A stretch of 64,000 nucleotides of DNA, from NCBI GenBank assembly GCA_018376135.1, contig JAHABX010000004.1, positions 62,001 through 126,000 of the forward strand, read 5' to 3'. The notes beneath the pieces were generated by a model. That model was given only the letters and a program-made list of their open reading frames with translations. It made no database searches and had not been told where the DNA came from. This DNA comes from Clostridiales bacterium. Its GTDB lineage: Bacteria; Bacillota; Clostridia; Lachnospirales; Lachnospiraceae. This document shows positions 50,449 to 60,372 of the stretch, piece by piece. A program made the position numbers and the translations under genes. Position 1 is the stretch's first letter. Every line of letters begins with the position of its first letter.

Positions 50449-51552
50449 ATGGAATTACGGCATGGCGGGAATATCTATGAGGAAGCGCAGGTTCAACTGA
50501 ATAAGGAAGAGGGCATGGAGCTTCTGGATTTTTCTGCCAACATTAATCCTCTGGGGATGCCGGAGAGTGTGCGCCGGGCAGTGACAGAAGCACTGGAGCT
50601 GGCGGTTCATTATCCGGATCCCCTGTGCAGGAGGCTTCGGCAGGCGCTGGCAGAATACCACAGCCTTCCGGCAGATGCCATCATCTGCGGAAACGGAGGG
50701 GCGGATCTGATCTATCGTCTTGCCTATGGCTTACGTCCCGGACGGGCGCTTCTGACGGCTCCCACCTTCGCGGAATACGAGGAGGCATTAAAACAGGTGG
50801 GGACAGAGCTTTGTTTTTACCGGATGCAGGAGGATCTTCAGATCCGGGACGACATCCTGGATGATATGGAGGCAGGACTGGATGTGATGTTTCTGTGCAA
50901 TCCCAACAATCCCACGGGACTTCTGATCCGGCAGGAGCTTTTAAGCCGGATTCTGGAGAGGGCAGAGCAGCGGGGGATCCTTCTGGTACTGGATGAGTGC
51001 TTTCTGGATTTTACTGGTCAGGAGGAGCGCTCACTTGTGGAACAGGCAGGCAAGTCGAAGCATCTGTTTGTGCTTCGGTCCTTCACGAAGATGTATGCCA
51101 TGCCGGGGATCCGGCTTGGATACGGCGTCAGTGGAAGAAGGGAGCTTTTGGACCGGATGGAGGAATCCGGTCAGTGCTGGGGAGTCAGTGTGCTGGCATC
51201 CGAGGCAGGGATCGCAGCCCTTGGAGAAGAAGCCTATAAGCAGGAAGCAGTCCGGCTGGTCAGCCGGGAGAGGGCGTATTTACAGGAGGAGCTTACTGCT
51301 CTTGGTCTTCGGGTGTGGGATGGTCAGGCGGATTATCTGTTCTTCCGGGCTTTCGGAGTGCGGGATCTCTATGAACGGCTGGAACCCTGGGGGATTCTGA
51401 TCCGCCGCTGTGCCAATTACCGGGGGCTTGACGATACCTTTTATCGGATCGCGGTGAAGGATCACAGATCCAATGAGAAGCTGATCCATGCACTGAGACA
51501 GGTGATGAATCAAATACGGGATCAGGTGGAACCGGATTCCGGGCAGGAGTGA
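50449..51552 (+). CDS. cobD: L-threonine-O-3-phosphate decarboxylase
   Basis: A 367-residue PLP enzyme of the histidinol-phosphate aminotransferase fold: HGGNIYEEA at the start (the HGGN motif marks CobD), LDFSANINPLG, NPNNPTG (151-157), and the PLP lysine K214 in VLRSFTKMYAMPGIRLGYGV. In the cob context it makes aminopropanol phosphate for the nucleotide loop, to be joined by CbiB. Starts 26 bases after the fusion gene. Confidence 0.9.
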   Translation: MELRHGGNIYEEAQVQLNKEEGMELLDFSANINPLGMPESVRRAVTEALELAVHYPDPLCRRLRQALAEYHSLPADAIICGNGGADLIYRLAYGLRPGRALLTAPTFAEYEEALKQVGTELCFYRMQEDLQIRDDILDDMEAGLDVMFLCNPNNPTGLLIRQELLSRILERAEQRGILLVLDECFLDFTGQEERSLVEQAGKSKHLFVLRSFTKMYAMPGIRLGYGVSGRRELLDRMEESGQCWGVSVLASEAGIAALGEEAYKQEAVRLVSRERAYLQEELTALGLRVWDGQADYLFFRAFGVRDLYERLEPWGILIRRCANYRGLDDTFYRIAVKDHRSNEKLIHALRQVMNQIRDQVEPDSGQE

Positions 51553-51559
51553 CAGAACA

Positions 51560-53056
51560 ATGGCAAAAGCAATTATGATACAGGGAACCATGTCCAATTC
51601 CGGCAAGAGCTTTCTGACGGCAGGGCTTTGCAGAGTATTTCGGCAGGACGGCTATCGGGTGGCTCCCTTCAAGTCCCAGAATATGGCTTTGAATTCCTAT
51701 ATTACAAAGGACGGTCTGGAGATCGGGCGGGCGCAGGCGATGCAGGCGGAGGCGTGCGGCATCGATCCCACCGTGGATATGAATCCCATCCTTCTAAAGC
51801 CCACCAGTCATGTGGGCAGCCAGGTTATCGTAAACGGCGAGGTCCGGGGCAATATGAAGGCAATGGACTATTATCGGGACAAAAGGCAGCTGATCCCCGA
51901 TGTGATGGCTGCATACCGCCGTCTTGACGAGGCGTATGATATTATCGTGATCGAGGGTGCGGGAAGCCCGGCGGAGATCAACCTTCATGAGAATGATATC
52001 GTCAATATGGGCATGGCGAAGATGGCAGGAGCACCGGTCATCCTGGTGGGTGACATTGACCGGGGCGGTGTCTTTGCGGCGCTGTACGGCACGGTGAAGC
52101 TTCTGGAAGAGGAGGAGCAGCAGCGGATCAAAGGACTGGTCATCAACAAGTTCCGGGGAGATGTAAAGATCCTGGAGCCGGGACTTGAGATGATCGAGGA
52201 GAAGACCGGGATTCCGGTGGTGGGCGTGGTCCCCATGGAGCATCTGGATATCGATGATGAGGACAGTCTGTCTGACCGTCTGGAGCAGACGGAAAAGGGA
52301 GCGGGGCTTGATGCGGCGGTGATCCATCTTCCGCATATTTCCAACTTTACGGATTTTTCCGCTTTTGAGCGCATGGAGGGAGTTTCCCTTCGGTATGTAC
52401 AGAAGCCGGGGATGCTGGGGGATCCGGATCTGATCCTGCTTCCGGGGACGAAAAATACCATGGACGATATGCAGTGGCTGCGGGAATCCGGCATGGAAGC
52501 GCTGATCCTGCGCCAGGCGGAGAAGAAGACGCCCATCATCGGTATCTGCGGCGGCTTCCAGATCCTGGGAAAGACGCTGGAGGATCCCTGCGGGGCAGAG
52601 CACGGAGGAACCATGAGAGGCATGGGACTTCTGGACACCCGAACTGTATTCAGTCCGGCAAAGACCCGGACACAGATCTGTGGTGTGATGGAGCAGGGGG
52701 CAGGTCTTTGGTCAGACTGGAAGGGCAGAGAAGTGAACGGCTACGAGATCCATATGGGAGTCTCTGAGAATCTGGGCGGCTGCAGGGAGCTGGTGCGGCT
52801 CTCGGATGGCAGGGTCGATGCGATGAGCAATGAGGACGGCAGTGTACTGGGCAGTTATCTGCACGGCATCTTTGATACGGAAGGCTTTGCAGAGTCCATG
52901 ATCCGCAGTCTGATGACAGAGAAGGGAATGGAGTTCGGAGACTGGAGCTTCGATCTTCAGGCGCATAAGGAGCAGGAGTATGACAGGCTTGCAGATCTTG
53001 TGCGGAGATCCTTTGATATGAAGAAAATATACGAGATACTGGAGGCGGGAATCTGA
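51560..53056 (+). CDS. cbiP: Cobyric acid synthase (adenosylcobyric acid synthase)
   Basis: A 498-residue glutamine-dependent amidase that amidates carboxylates b, d, e and g of adenosylcobyrinate diamide. N-terminal ATPase: IMIQGTMSNSGKSFLTAGLC, PFKSQNMALNSYIT. C-terminal class I glutaminase: cysteine C330 in PIIGICGGFQILGK and the histidine in LGSYLHGIFD. Normal length. An AGGAGTGACA site precedes the ATG; the stop overlaps cbiC (TGATG). Confidence 0.95.
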   Translation: MAKAIMIQGTMSNSGKSFLTAGLCRVFRQDGYRVAPFKSQNMALNSYITKDGLEIGRAQAMQAEACGIDPTVDMNPILLKPTSHVGSQVIVNGEVRGNMKAMDYYRDKRQLIPDVMAAYRRLDEAYDIIVIEGAGSPAEINLHENDIVNMGMAKMAGAPVILVGDIDRGGVFAALYGTVKLLEEEEQQRIKGLVINKFRGDVKILEPGLEMIEEKTGIPVVGVVPMEHLDIDDEDSLSDRLEQTEKGAGLDAAVIHLPHISNFTDFSAFERMEGVSLRYVQKPGMLGDPDLILLPGTKNTMDDMQWLRESGMEALILRQAEKKTPIIGICGGFQILGKTLEDPCGAEHGGTMRGMGLLDTRTVFSPAKTRTQICGVMEQGAGLWSDWKGREVNGYEIHMGVSENLGGCRELVRLSDGRVDAMSNEDGSVLGSYLHGIFDTEGFAESMIRSLMTEKGMEFGDWSFDLQAHKEQEYDRLADLVRRSFDMKKIYEILEAGI

Positions 53057-53682
53057 TGCTGGATAAGATCGAGATTGTAAAACCTATGGAGATAGAGAAA
53101 CGGAGCATGGAGATCATTATGTCAGAGCTGAACGGAAGAACCTGGCAGGAGCCGGAGTTCTCCATCGTAAAGCGCTGCATCCATACCTCTGCAGATTTTG
53201 ACTATGCGGATAATCTGTGTTTTTCCGAACAGGCGGCACAGCTGGGGGTGGAGGCACTGCGAAGAGGAGCTTCCATCGTGACGGATACAAGGATGGCATG
53301 GTCAGGCATTAATAAGAAGAAGCTTGCACAGTACGGTGGAGAGGCTTATTGCTTTATGGCTGACGCAGATGTGGCAGAGGAGGCAGGGAAGCGGGAGTGC
53401 ACCCGTGCGGCGGTCTGTATGGAGCGGGGAGCCGCTCTTGAGGGAGAAGTGATCTTTGCGGTGGGAAATGCGCCCACAGCGCTGATCCGGCTCTATGAGC
53501 TGATTCAGGAAGGAAAGGTGAAGCCCGCGCTGATCATTGGTGCTCCGGTGGGGTTTGTCAATGTGGTGGAGGCAAAGGAGCTGATCATGACCGCAGGTGT
53601 TCCATATATTGTGCCAAGAGGCAGAAAAGGAGGCAGCAACATTGCGGCAACGATCTGCAACGCAATGCTGTATCAATTATGA
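53056..53682 (+). CDS. cbiC: Cobalt-precorrin-8 methylmutase
   Basis: A 208-residue isomerase moving the methyl group from C11 to C12 to give cobyrinate. Marks: IVKRCIHTSADFDYADNLCF with the catalytic histidine in HTSAD, GASIVTDTRMAWSGINKKKL, AVGNAPTALIRLYELI and PVGFVNVVEAKELI. Overlaps cbiP by one base and cobT by four. Confidence 0.95.
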   Translation: MLDKIEIVKPMEIEKRSMEIIMSELNGRTWQEPEFSIVKRCIHTSADFDYADNLCFSEQAAQLGVEALRRGASIVTDTRMAWSGINKKKLAQYGGEAYCFMADADVAEEAGKRECTRAAVCMERGAALEGEVIFAVGNAPTALIRLYELIQEGKVKPALIIGAPVGFVNVVEAKELIMTAGVPYIVPRGRKGGSNIAATICNAMLYQL

Positions 53683-54743
53683 GAATGGATTTGGATGAAG
53701 TAATCAGAGGAATCGAACCGGTTGACCGGGCGAGCATGGAGGAAAGCTGGAGATGCTGGGATTCTCTGTGCAAGCCGCTTCGGGGACTTGGATGGCTGGA
53801 GGAGGCAGTGGTCCGCATGGCAGGCATTTATCGTACGCCCCATCCCCATCCGGATCACCGGGCAGTGGTCATTATGGGAGCAGACAACGGAGTGGTGAAG
53901 GAAGGGGTGACCCAGACGGACAGCTCGGTGACCATTCAGGTGCTGGAAAATATGGGAGAGCGGCTGTCTACCGCCTGTGTCATGTGTCAGCTTGCGGGCT
54001 GTGAGCTGATTCCGGTCAATATTGGAGCGTTGACGGACGGAAAGCATCCCCGGATCCGAAATAAGGTGGTCCGCTATGGAACCGGAAATATTGCAGAGGG
54101 TCCGGCCATGACCAGAGAGGAATGTATCCGGGGGATTCTGACCGGAGTGGATACGGTCCGGGAGATGAAGGAAGAAGGATATAACCTGATCGTCACCGGA
54201 GAGATGGGAATCGGAAATACCACCACCAGCTCTGCCTGCGCGGCAGTTCTGTTCGATCAGGTGGTAGAGCAGGTGACCGGAAGAGGAGCCGGGCTTTCTA
54301 CGGAGGGGCTGGACCGTAAGGTCAATGCCATCCGTCAGGCGATCAGAGTCAATCAGCCGGATAAAACGGATGCTGTTGATGTGATCTCAAAGGTAGGCGG
54401 TCTGGATATTGCAGGTATGACCGGCTGCTATCTGGGAGCGGCATATTATCAGATGCCGATCCTGATCGACGGGTTCATTTCCGCTGTTTCCGCATATTTT
54501 GCAGGGATGCTCTGTCAGACGGCGAAGGAATATATGATTCCCACCCATTGTTCGGCGGAACCAGCAAGTCGTCTGGTTATGGAGCGCCTGGGCATGAAGG
54601 CGCCTCTTCAGGCGGGTATGCATCTGGGAGAGGGTACCGGAGCGATCATGGGGCTGTCTCTCATTGATCAGGCACTGAATGTCTATTATCATCTGACCAC
54701 CTGGGACGGAGGTCATGTGGAGGCCTACGTTCATCAGGTATAA
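53679..54743 (+). CDS. cobT: Nicotinate-nucleotide--dimethylbenzimidazole phosphoribosyltransferase
   Basis: A 354-residue enzyme that makes alpha-ribazole 5'-phosphate from nicotinate mononucleotide and a lower-ligand base. Marks: WDSLCKPLRGLGWLEEAVVR, VIMGADNGVVKEGVTQ, GEMGIGNTTTSSACAAVLFD, GFISAVSAYFAGMLC and HLGEGTGAIMGLSL with the catalytic glutamate. No bza or bluB gene for making a benzimidazole base is in the window, so the base may be adenine or taken up. The ATG overlaps the cbiC stop. Confidence 0.94.
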   Translation: MRMDLDEVIRGIEPVDRASMEESWRCWDSLCKPLRGLGWLEEAVVRMAGIYRTPHPHPDHRAVVIMGADNGVVKEGVTQTDSSVTIQVLENMGERLSTACVMCQLAGCELIPVNIGALTDGKHPRIRNKVVRYGTGNIAEGPAMTREECIRGILTGVDTVREMKEEGYNLIVTGEMGIGNTTTSSACAAVLFDQVVEQVTGRGAGLSTEGLDRKVNAIRQAIRVNQPDKTDAVDVISKVGGLDIAGMTGCYLGAAYYQMPILIDGFISAVSAYFAGMLCQTAKEYMIPTHCSAEPASRLVMERLGMKAPLQAGMHLGEGTGAIMGLSLIDQALNVYYHLTTWDGGHVEAYVHQV

Positions 54744-54754
54744 AAGGAGTATGC

Positions 54755-55894
54755 ATGGAGCAGTTTATCTATAAAAACCATCAAAAGCTGAGATACGGTT
54801 ATACGACCGGATCCTGTGCGGCAGCGGCGGCGAAAGCGGCTGCTTTCATGCTTTTATCAGGGCAGGATATCAGGACGGTGGATCTGATGACTCCAAAGCA
54901 GATGCCCCTTCATCTGGAGGTGCTGGATCCGGTCCGGACCGGGCAGGAGGTAAGCTGTGCCATCCGAAAGGACGGCGGAGACGACCCGGATGTGACCAAC
55001 GGGATCCGGGTCTGTGCCTGTGTGCAGCGAATGGAGCAGCCGGGGATCAGGATCCTGGGCGGCAGAGGCGTGGGACGGGTGACGAAGCCGGGACTGGAGC
55101 AGCCGGTTGGAGAGGCCGCCATTAACCGGGTGCCCCGTCAGATGATCCGGGAAAATCTGGAGGAGGTCTCGAGAAGTCTCGGATATACAGGCGGGCTTCA
55201 GGTAACGGTATCCGTTCCGGAGGGAGAGGAGCTGGCAAAAAGGACCTTCAATCCCCGGCTTGGCATTGTGGGGGGAATCTCAATCCTCGGAACCAGCGGC
55301 ATCGTAGAGCCCATGAGCGAGCAGGCACTGATCGAGACCATCCGGGTGGAGATCCGGCAGAAGCTGGCGAACGGCATGGAATATCTTCTGATCGTGCCGG
55401 GCAACTACGGCATCGATTTTCTCGGAGAATACGGACAGGGCCTTGACCTGGCAGATGCGGTCAAATGCAGCAATTTTGTGGGAGAGGCGCTGGATGCGGC
55501 AGTGGAATACGGTGCAAAGGGCGTGCTTTTGGTGGGGCATATCGGCAAATTTGTCAAGCTGGCAGGCGGGATCATGAATACCCATTCCCACAACGCGGAT
55601 GCACGGATGGAGCTTCTCACGGTCCATGCGGCGCTTTTGGGGGCGCCCTTGTCCCTGCTTCGGAGGATGATGGAGTGTGTGACCACGGATGACGCATTAC
55701 AGTATCTGAAGGAAGCCGGGATGCTGGAGCCGGTGATGGAACGGCTGCTGGAGCGGATGGAGTTTTATGTGAAGCAGCGGGTGCAGGACCGGCTGGAACC
55801 GGGTGTGATCACCTTTTCCAAGGTACACGGAATCCTGGGACAGACAGGCGGCGTGACAGAGCTGGTGGAACGGATAGGAGCGCAGAACAGATGA
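54755..55894 (+). CDS. cbiD: Cobalt-precorrin-5B C1-methyltransferase
   Basis: A 379-residue CbiD enzyme, specific to the anaerobic route, methylating C1. Marks: RYGYTTGSCAAAAAKAAAFM at the N-terminus, DPDVTNGIRV, RGVGRVTKPGLEQPVGEAAI NRVPRQMI, LGIVGGISILGTSGIVEPMS and VGHIGKFVKLAGGIMNTHSH. Its presence with CbiG marks an oxygen-independent pathway. An AAAAGGAG site precedes the ATG; the stop overlaps cbiG (ATGA). Confidence 0.95.
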   Translation: MEQFIYKNHQKLRYGYTTGSCAAAAAKAAAFMLLSGQDIRTVDLMTPKQMPLHLEVLDPVRTGQEVSCAIRKDGGDDPDVTNGIRVCACVQRMEQPGIRILGGRGVGRVTKPGLEQPVGEAAINRVPRQMIRENLEEVSRSLGYTGGLQVTVSVPEGEELAKRTFNPRLGIVGGISILGTSGIVEPMSEQALIETIRVEIRQKLANGMEYLLIVPGNYGIDFLGEYGQGLDLADAVKCSNFVGEALDAAVEYGAKGVLLVGHIGKFVKLAGGIMNTHSHNADARMELLTVHAALLGAPLSLLRRMMECVTTDDALQYLKEAGMLEPVMERLLERMEFYVKQRVQDRLEPGVITFSKVHGILGQTGGVTELVERIGAQNR

Positions 55895-56952
55895 AGGCTG
55901 CAATAATCAGTTTTACAGAGCACGGAGCTGAGCTGGCGGCGAAGCTGGTGCAGGAGCTTGGCGAAAGACAGATAAGCTGCGAGGCATGGATCAGGAAAAA
56001 GGATTCCTGTCTGAGCGGAGAGACTGCCCGCCTGGTCAGAAGGCTGGAGGCACCCCTTTCCCGGTGGACGAACGATCAGTTCCCCAGAAAGGATGCGCTG
56101 GTCTTCATTGGAGCGGCAGGCATTGCCGTGCGGAGCATTGCGCCCCATGTGAAGAGCAAGAAGACAGATCCGGCAGTGATCGTGGTGGATGAAAGGGGAC
56201 GGCATGCCATCTCCCTTCTGTCCGGGCATATAGGCGGAGCCAATGCCATGACCCGTCTGATCGCCCAGGTGCTGGGAGCAGAGCCGGTCATCACCACGGC
56301 GACGGATCTGAGCGGCAGGTTCGCAGTGGATGAATTTGCTGCCCGAAGGGGCTGGTATATGGATTCCATGGAATATGCCAGAGAGATCGCGGCAGAGCTG
56401 GTGGCAGGAAGGAAAGCAGGAATGAGAAGTGCCTTCCCGGTGCTGGGAACGGTTCCGGAAGAGCTGGATACAGAGGGCGTACAGTCCGTTGGTTTCGCGG
56501 TGGATGTGTGGGACAGCCGACCGTTTCCCCGGACCCTTCATCTGGTTCCGAAGGCGGTGGTTCTTGGCGTTGGCTGCAGGAAGGGAACGTCAGCGGAGCA
56601 TATTCTTCGGGTGGTGGAGCAGGCGCTGAAAAAGCATGGGCTGTTCCGGGAAAGCATCCGTGAAATTGCGTCCATTGATCTGAAAAAGGAAGAAGCGGGG
56701 ATCCTGTCGCTGGCACAGCGCTGGCAGATCCCATTTATCACATATACAGCCCAGGAGCTTCAGGAAGCGGAATCTGAGGATGGATTTACAGAATCGGAAT
56801 TTGTAAGAGCGGTCGCAGGCGTGGGAAATGTCTGTGAAAGGGCAGCGCTTCTGGGGGCGGGAGCCAGGAGGCTTCTGATACCAAAGACTGCCTGTGAGGG
56901 AGTGACGGTGGCTGCCGCACTGGCGGATTATACTGTCTGCATGGAGGAGTAA
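55891..56952 (+). CDS. cbiG: Cobalt-precorrin-5A hydrolase
   Basis: A 353-residue enzyme that opens the lactone ring and releases acetaldehyde from C20. Marks: KDALVFIGAAGIAVRSIAPH, KTDPAVIVVDERGRHAISLL SGHIGGANAMTRLIA in the central domain and LGVGCRKGTSAEHIL, ERAALLGAGARRLLIPKTAC EGVT in the C-terminal domain. Normal length; all three CbiG domains are present. Overlaps cbiD by four bases and ends one base before the next gene. Confidence 0.95.
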   Translation: MKAAIISFTEHGAELAAKLVQELGERQISCEAWIRKKDSCLSGETARLVRRLEAPLSRWTNDQFPRKDALVFIGAAGIAVRSIAPHVKSKKTDPAVIVVDERGRHAISLLSGHIGGANAMTRLIAQVLGAEPVITTATDLSGRFAVDEFAARRGWYMDSMEYAREIAAELVAGRKAGMRSAFPVLGTVPEELDTEGVQSVGFAVDVWDSRPFPRTLHLVPKAVVLGVGCRKGTSAEHILRVVEQALKKHGLFRESIREIASIDLKKEEAGILSLAQRWQIPFITYTAQELQEAESEDGFTESEFVRAVAGVGNVCERAALLGAGARRLLIPKTACEGVTVAAALADYTVCMEE

Positions 56953-56953
56953 G

Positions 56954-58999
56954 ATGAGACCAGTAATCGTATTTGCAGGAACCATAGAAGGAAGAACACT
57001 GTCGGAGTATCTGTCGGGACAGAAGGTAACCGTAACCGCATGTGTGGCAACGGAATATGGAGAGACACTGCTTTCCGAAAGTGAATACCTGAAGGTGCAC
57101 GCCGGTCGGATGGACGAAGCACAGATGGAGCAGTTTATCCGGGAACAGGCTCCTAAGCTGGTGGTGGATGCTACCCATCCCTATGCGGCTGCGGTGTCGG
57201 AAAATCTGTCCCGGGCGTGTAAGGCGCAGAGTGTGGACTACCTGCGTCTGATCCGGGAGAGCTCTTTTGCGGCGGGGCTGTCCGGGCAGGCGGTCTGCGT
57301 ATCATCTGTAGAAGAGGCAGTGGAGTATCTGAAAGGGACAAGGGGGAATATACTGGCGACCACCGGGAGCAAGGAGCTGTTCCGGTATACAGAGCTTCCG
57401 GATTACAGGGAGAGAGTTTATGCAAGAGTCCTCTCCACCGGCGAGGTGGCAGCAGCCTGCGAAAGGCTGGGCTTCTGCGGCAGGAACCTGATCTGCATGC
57501 AGGGACCCTTCAGCGAAGAGCTGAATACCGCCATGCTGAAGCAGTTTGACTGCCGGTATCTGGTCACCAAGGAGACCGGGAAGGCGGGAGGCTTTGAAGA
57601 GAAGCTTCGGGCAGCGGAACGTGCAGGGGCACAGGTGGTTCTGATCGGAAGACCTGCGGAGCAGGAGGGCTGTTCCTATGAGGAGGTTCTGCAGATCCTG
57701 AAGGAAAGACTGCGCCTGTCTTCTGAAGTGGAAGGAACAGAGACAGGAGCGGGAGCAGTGGAGACAGTACCCGCAAAAGATGTGCAGAAGCGCCGGGTAA
57801 CACTGATCGGCATCGGCATGGGGACATCAAAGGGGATGACGCTGGAGGCAGAAAGTGCGATTCGGGAAGCGGATCTTCTCATCGGGGCAGACCGGATGCT
57901 GGAGGCAGCAGTCCATGAGAAAAAGCCGGTCTACAGCGCTTATGACCCCAGGAAGATTGCGGCATATATAGAGGAGCATCCGGAATACCTTCGTACAGCG
58001 GTGCTTTTATCCGGCGATATTGGATTTTACAGCGGTGCGAAAAAGCTCTATGAGGCACTGGGAAGGCTGGAGCTGGAGATCAGAAGTGTTCCGGGAATCT
58101 CTTCTGTGGTATATTTCTGCAGCAGGCTTCAGATGCCCTGGGAGGATGTATGTCTTCAGAGCACCCATGGACGAAGTGCAAATCTGATCGGAGCAGTGCG
58201 TACCCATCAGAAGACCTTCACCCTGCTAAGCGCGAAGGACAGCGTGCAGAAGCTCTGTCGGGAGCTTGTGGAATACGGGCTGTCTCAGGTGCAGGTGCAT
58301 GTGGGAGAAAGGCTGGGATATGAGGAGGAGCGGATCAGCTCCGGCACTCCGTCAGAGCTTTTAAGCAGAAGCTATGACGGTCTTTGTGTGGCGCTGATCG
58401 AGAATCCTTATGCCTCCTCCGTGGTACGGTCCTGTATTGAGGACGGAGAATTTCTCCGGGGCAAAGCGCCCATGACCAAGAGTGAGGTGCGAAGCCTTTC
58501 GGTGGCAAAGCTTGGTCTTGCCAGAGATGCGGTGGTTTATGATATCGGAGCCGGGACCGGTTCTGTGACCATTGAGATGGCGCTGCAGGCAGTGGACGGA
58601 ATGGTATATGCCATCGAGCGCAATGAGGAGGCGTGCGGGCTGATCGAGGAGAATAAGAGACGCTTCGGGACGCCCAATATTCAGGTGGTGCACGGACTGG
58701 CGCCGGAGGCAATGGCAGGACTGCCCGTACCTACCCATGCATTTATCGGAGGCTCTGCCGGAAATCTGAAGGAGATCCTTCAGTGCCTGCTTGAGAAAAA
58801 TCCATATATCCGTCTGGTCATCAATACGGTGACGCTGGAGACCATTGCAGAGGTGACAGAATGTCTCCGGGAGCTGCCGCTGCTGGAAGAAGAGGTTCTC
58901 TCCATCAGTGCAGCCCGGGCGAAACTGCTGGGAAGATACCATCTGATGACGGGACAGAATCCCATCTACATCATCACGTGCAGAGGAGGAGAGGCATGA
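56954..58999 (+). CDS. cbiJ: CbiJ-CbiE-CbiT triple fusion (cobalt-precorrin-6A reductase / C5- and C15-methyltransferase)
   Basis: A 681-residue protein. Residues 1-255 are the reductase CbiJ/CobK (VIVFAGTIEGRTLSEYL, VVDATHPYAAAVSENLSRAC, YLRLIRESS, NILATTGSKELF, MQGPFSEELN, LVTKETG). A low-complexity linker (about 256-278) follows. Residues 280-490 are CbiE (VTLIGIGMGTSKGMTLEAES, LLSGDIGFYSGAKKLYEALG, PGISSVVYFCSRLQMPWEDV). Residues 495-681 are CbiT (YDIGAGTGSVTIEMALQAVD, the SAM-binding motif, and HAFIGGSAGNLKEIL). CbiET fusions are common; joining CbiJ gives three successive steps in one chain. Starts one base after cbiG with a GGAGGAG site. The symbol names the first domain. Confidence 0.93.
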   Translation: MRPVIVFAGTIEGRTLSEYLSGQKVTVTACVATEYGETLLSESEYLKVHAGRMDEAQMEQFIREQAPKLVVDATHPYAAAVSENLSRACKAQSVDYLRLIRESSFAAGLSGQAVCVSSVEEAVEYLKGTRGNILATTGSKELFRYTELPDYRERVYARVLSTGEVAAACERLGFCGRNLICMQGPFSEELNTAMLKQFDCRYLVTKETGKAGGFEEKLRAAERAGAQVVLIGRPAEQEGCSYEEVLQILKERLRLSSEVEGTETGAGAVETVPAKDVQKRRVTLIGIGMGTSKGMTLEAESAIREADLLIGADRMLEAAVHEKKPVYSAYDPRKIAAYIEEHPEYLRTAVLLSGDIGFYSGAKKLYEALGRLELEIRSVPGISSVVYFCSRLQMPWEDVCLQSTHGRSANLIGAVRTHQKTFTLLSAKDSVQKLCRELVEYGLSQVQVHVGERLGYEEERISSGTPSELLSRSYDGLCVALIENPYASSVVRSCIEDGEFLRGKAPMTKSEVRSLSVAKLGLARDAVVYDIGAGTGSVTIEMALQAVDGMVYAIERNEEACGLIEENKRRFGTPNIQVVHGLAPEAMAGLPVPTHAFIGGSAGNLKEILQCLLEKNPYIRLVINTVTLETIAEVTECLRELPLLEEEVLSISAARAKLLGRYHLMTGQNPIYIITCRGGEA

Positions 59000-60372
59000 A
59001 GATACCAAGAGTCCTTTTGACCGCGCCCGCAAGCGGCAGCGGCAAGACCCTGATCACCTGCGGGATCCTGCAGGCGCTGGTAAACCGGGGAATGAAGGCT
59101 GCCTCCTTCAAATGCGGACCGGATTATATTGATCCTATGTTCCACGGGCGGGTCATCGGGACCAGATCCCGTAATCTGGACACCTTTTTCACGGATGCAG
59201 AGACCACCCGGTATCTTTTCGGGAAATATGCCTCCGGCTGTGACGTGGCGGTCATTGAGGGCGTTATGGGCTATTATGACGGTCTGGGCGGGATCCGAAC
59301 CGAGGGAAGTACCTATGACGCGGCATGCACGCTGGATGCGCCGGTGGTGCTGGTGGTGAATGCAAAAGGAGCAAGCCTGTCCATACTGGCAATGGTAAAG
59401 GGCTTTCTGGCTTATCGGACGGACAGCCATATCCGGGCAGTCATCCTGAATCAGGTATCGCCCATGATCTACCGGCAGCTGAAGCCCCTTTTGGAGCAGG
59501 AGCTGGGGGTGCAGGTGCTGGGCTATGTGCCGAAGCTTACGGATCTTACGCTGGAAAGCCGGCATCTTGGACTGGTGCTGCCGGGAGAGATCGAAGCGCT
59601 CAGGGAGAAGCTGAACGCTCTGGCAGCGGTGCTGGAAGAGACGCTGGATCTGGGCTCCCTTCTGGAGCTTGCTAAAAACAGTCCGGAGCTTTTGGCTGTG
59701 AAGCCGTCCATTCCCATTTTGTCCCTTGCGGAGCCTCTTCGGATCGCGATTGCGGAGGATGAGGCATTTTGCTTCACCTATCCGGACAATCTGGAGCTTT
59801 TGCAGGAGATGGGAGCAGAGCTTGTACCATTTTCTCCGTTGAAGGATCGGAGGCTGCCGGAAGGAATTTCCGGTATGATCTTAAGCGGAGGCTACCCGGA
59901 GCTTCATGCACGGGCGCTGAGTGAGAACTGCTCCATGCGGGAGGCAGTCCGGGAGGCCGTGCAGAAGGGAATGCCCTGTATTGCCGAGTGCGGCGGATTT
60001 CTGTATCTGCACCGGGAGCTGGAGGGAGCGGACGGAAACCAGTATCCTATGGCAGGTGTGATCGAGGCGAAAGCTTACCGGACAGAAAAGCTGGGACGTT
60101 TTGGTTATATTACCCTGACGGCAAAGGAAGATCAGCTTCTGGGGAATGCCGGAACCAGCGTCCGGGGACATGAATTCCATTACTGGGACAGCGAACGCTG
60201 CGGAGAGAGCTTTCATGCGGGGAAGCCTGTGGGGAAGAGAGAGTGGGACTGTGTCTGGGGCACAAAGACTTTGTATGCAGGATTTCCTCATCTGTTTTTC
60301 TACTCCAACACGCAGGTTCCTTATGAATTTATAAAAAAATGCGAGGAGTACAGGACATGCGGATACTGGTGA
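58996..60372 (+). CDS. cbiA: Cobyrinic acid a,c-diamide synthase
   Basis: A 458-residue glutamine-dependent amidase for carboxylates a and c. ATP-binding P-loop LLTAPASGSGKTLITCGILQ, FKCGPDYIDPMFH, EGVMGYYDG, and the glutaminase cysteine C332 in PCIAECGGFLYLHRELEG; the histidine of the site is in VRGHEFHY. The ATG at 58996 follows GAGGAGAGG and overlaps the previous stop (ATGA). Confidence 0.95.
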   Translation: MKIPRVLLTAPASGSGKTLITCGILQALVNRGMKAASFKCGPDYIDPMFHGRVIGTRSRNLDTFFTDAETTRYLFGKYASGCDVAVIEGVMGYYDGLGGIRTEGSTYDAACTLDAPVVLVVNAKGASLSILAMVKGFLAYRTDSHIRAVILNQVSPMIYRQLKPLLEQELGVQVLGYVPKLTDLTLESRHLGLVLPGEIEALREKLNALAAVLEETLDLGSLLELAKNSPELLAVKPSIPILSLAEPLRIAIAEDEAFCFTYPDNLELLQEMGAELVPFSPLKDRRLPEGISGMILSGGYPELHARALSENCSMREAVREAVQKGMPCIAECGGFLYLHRELEGADGNQYPMAGVIEAKAYRTEKLGRFGYITLTAKEDQLLGNAGTSVRGHEFHYWDSERCGESFHAGKPVGKREWDCVWGTKTLYAGFPHLFFYSNTQVPYEFIKKCEEYRTCGYW

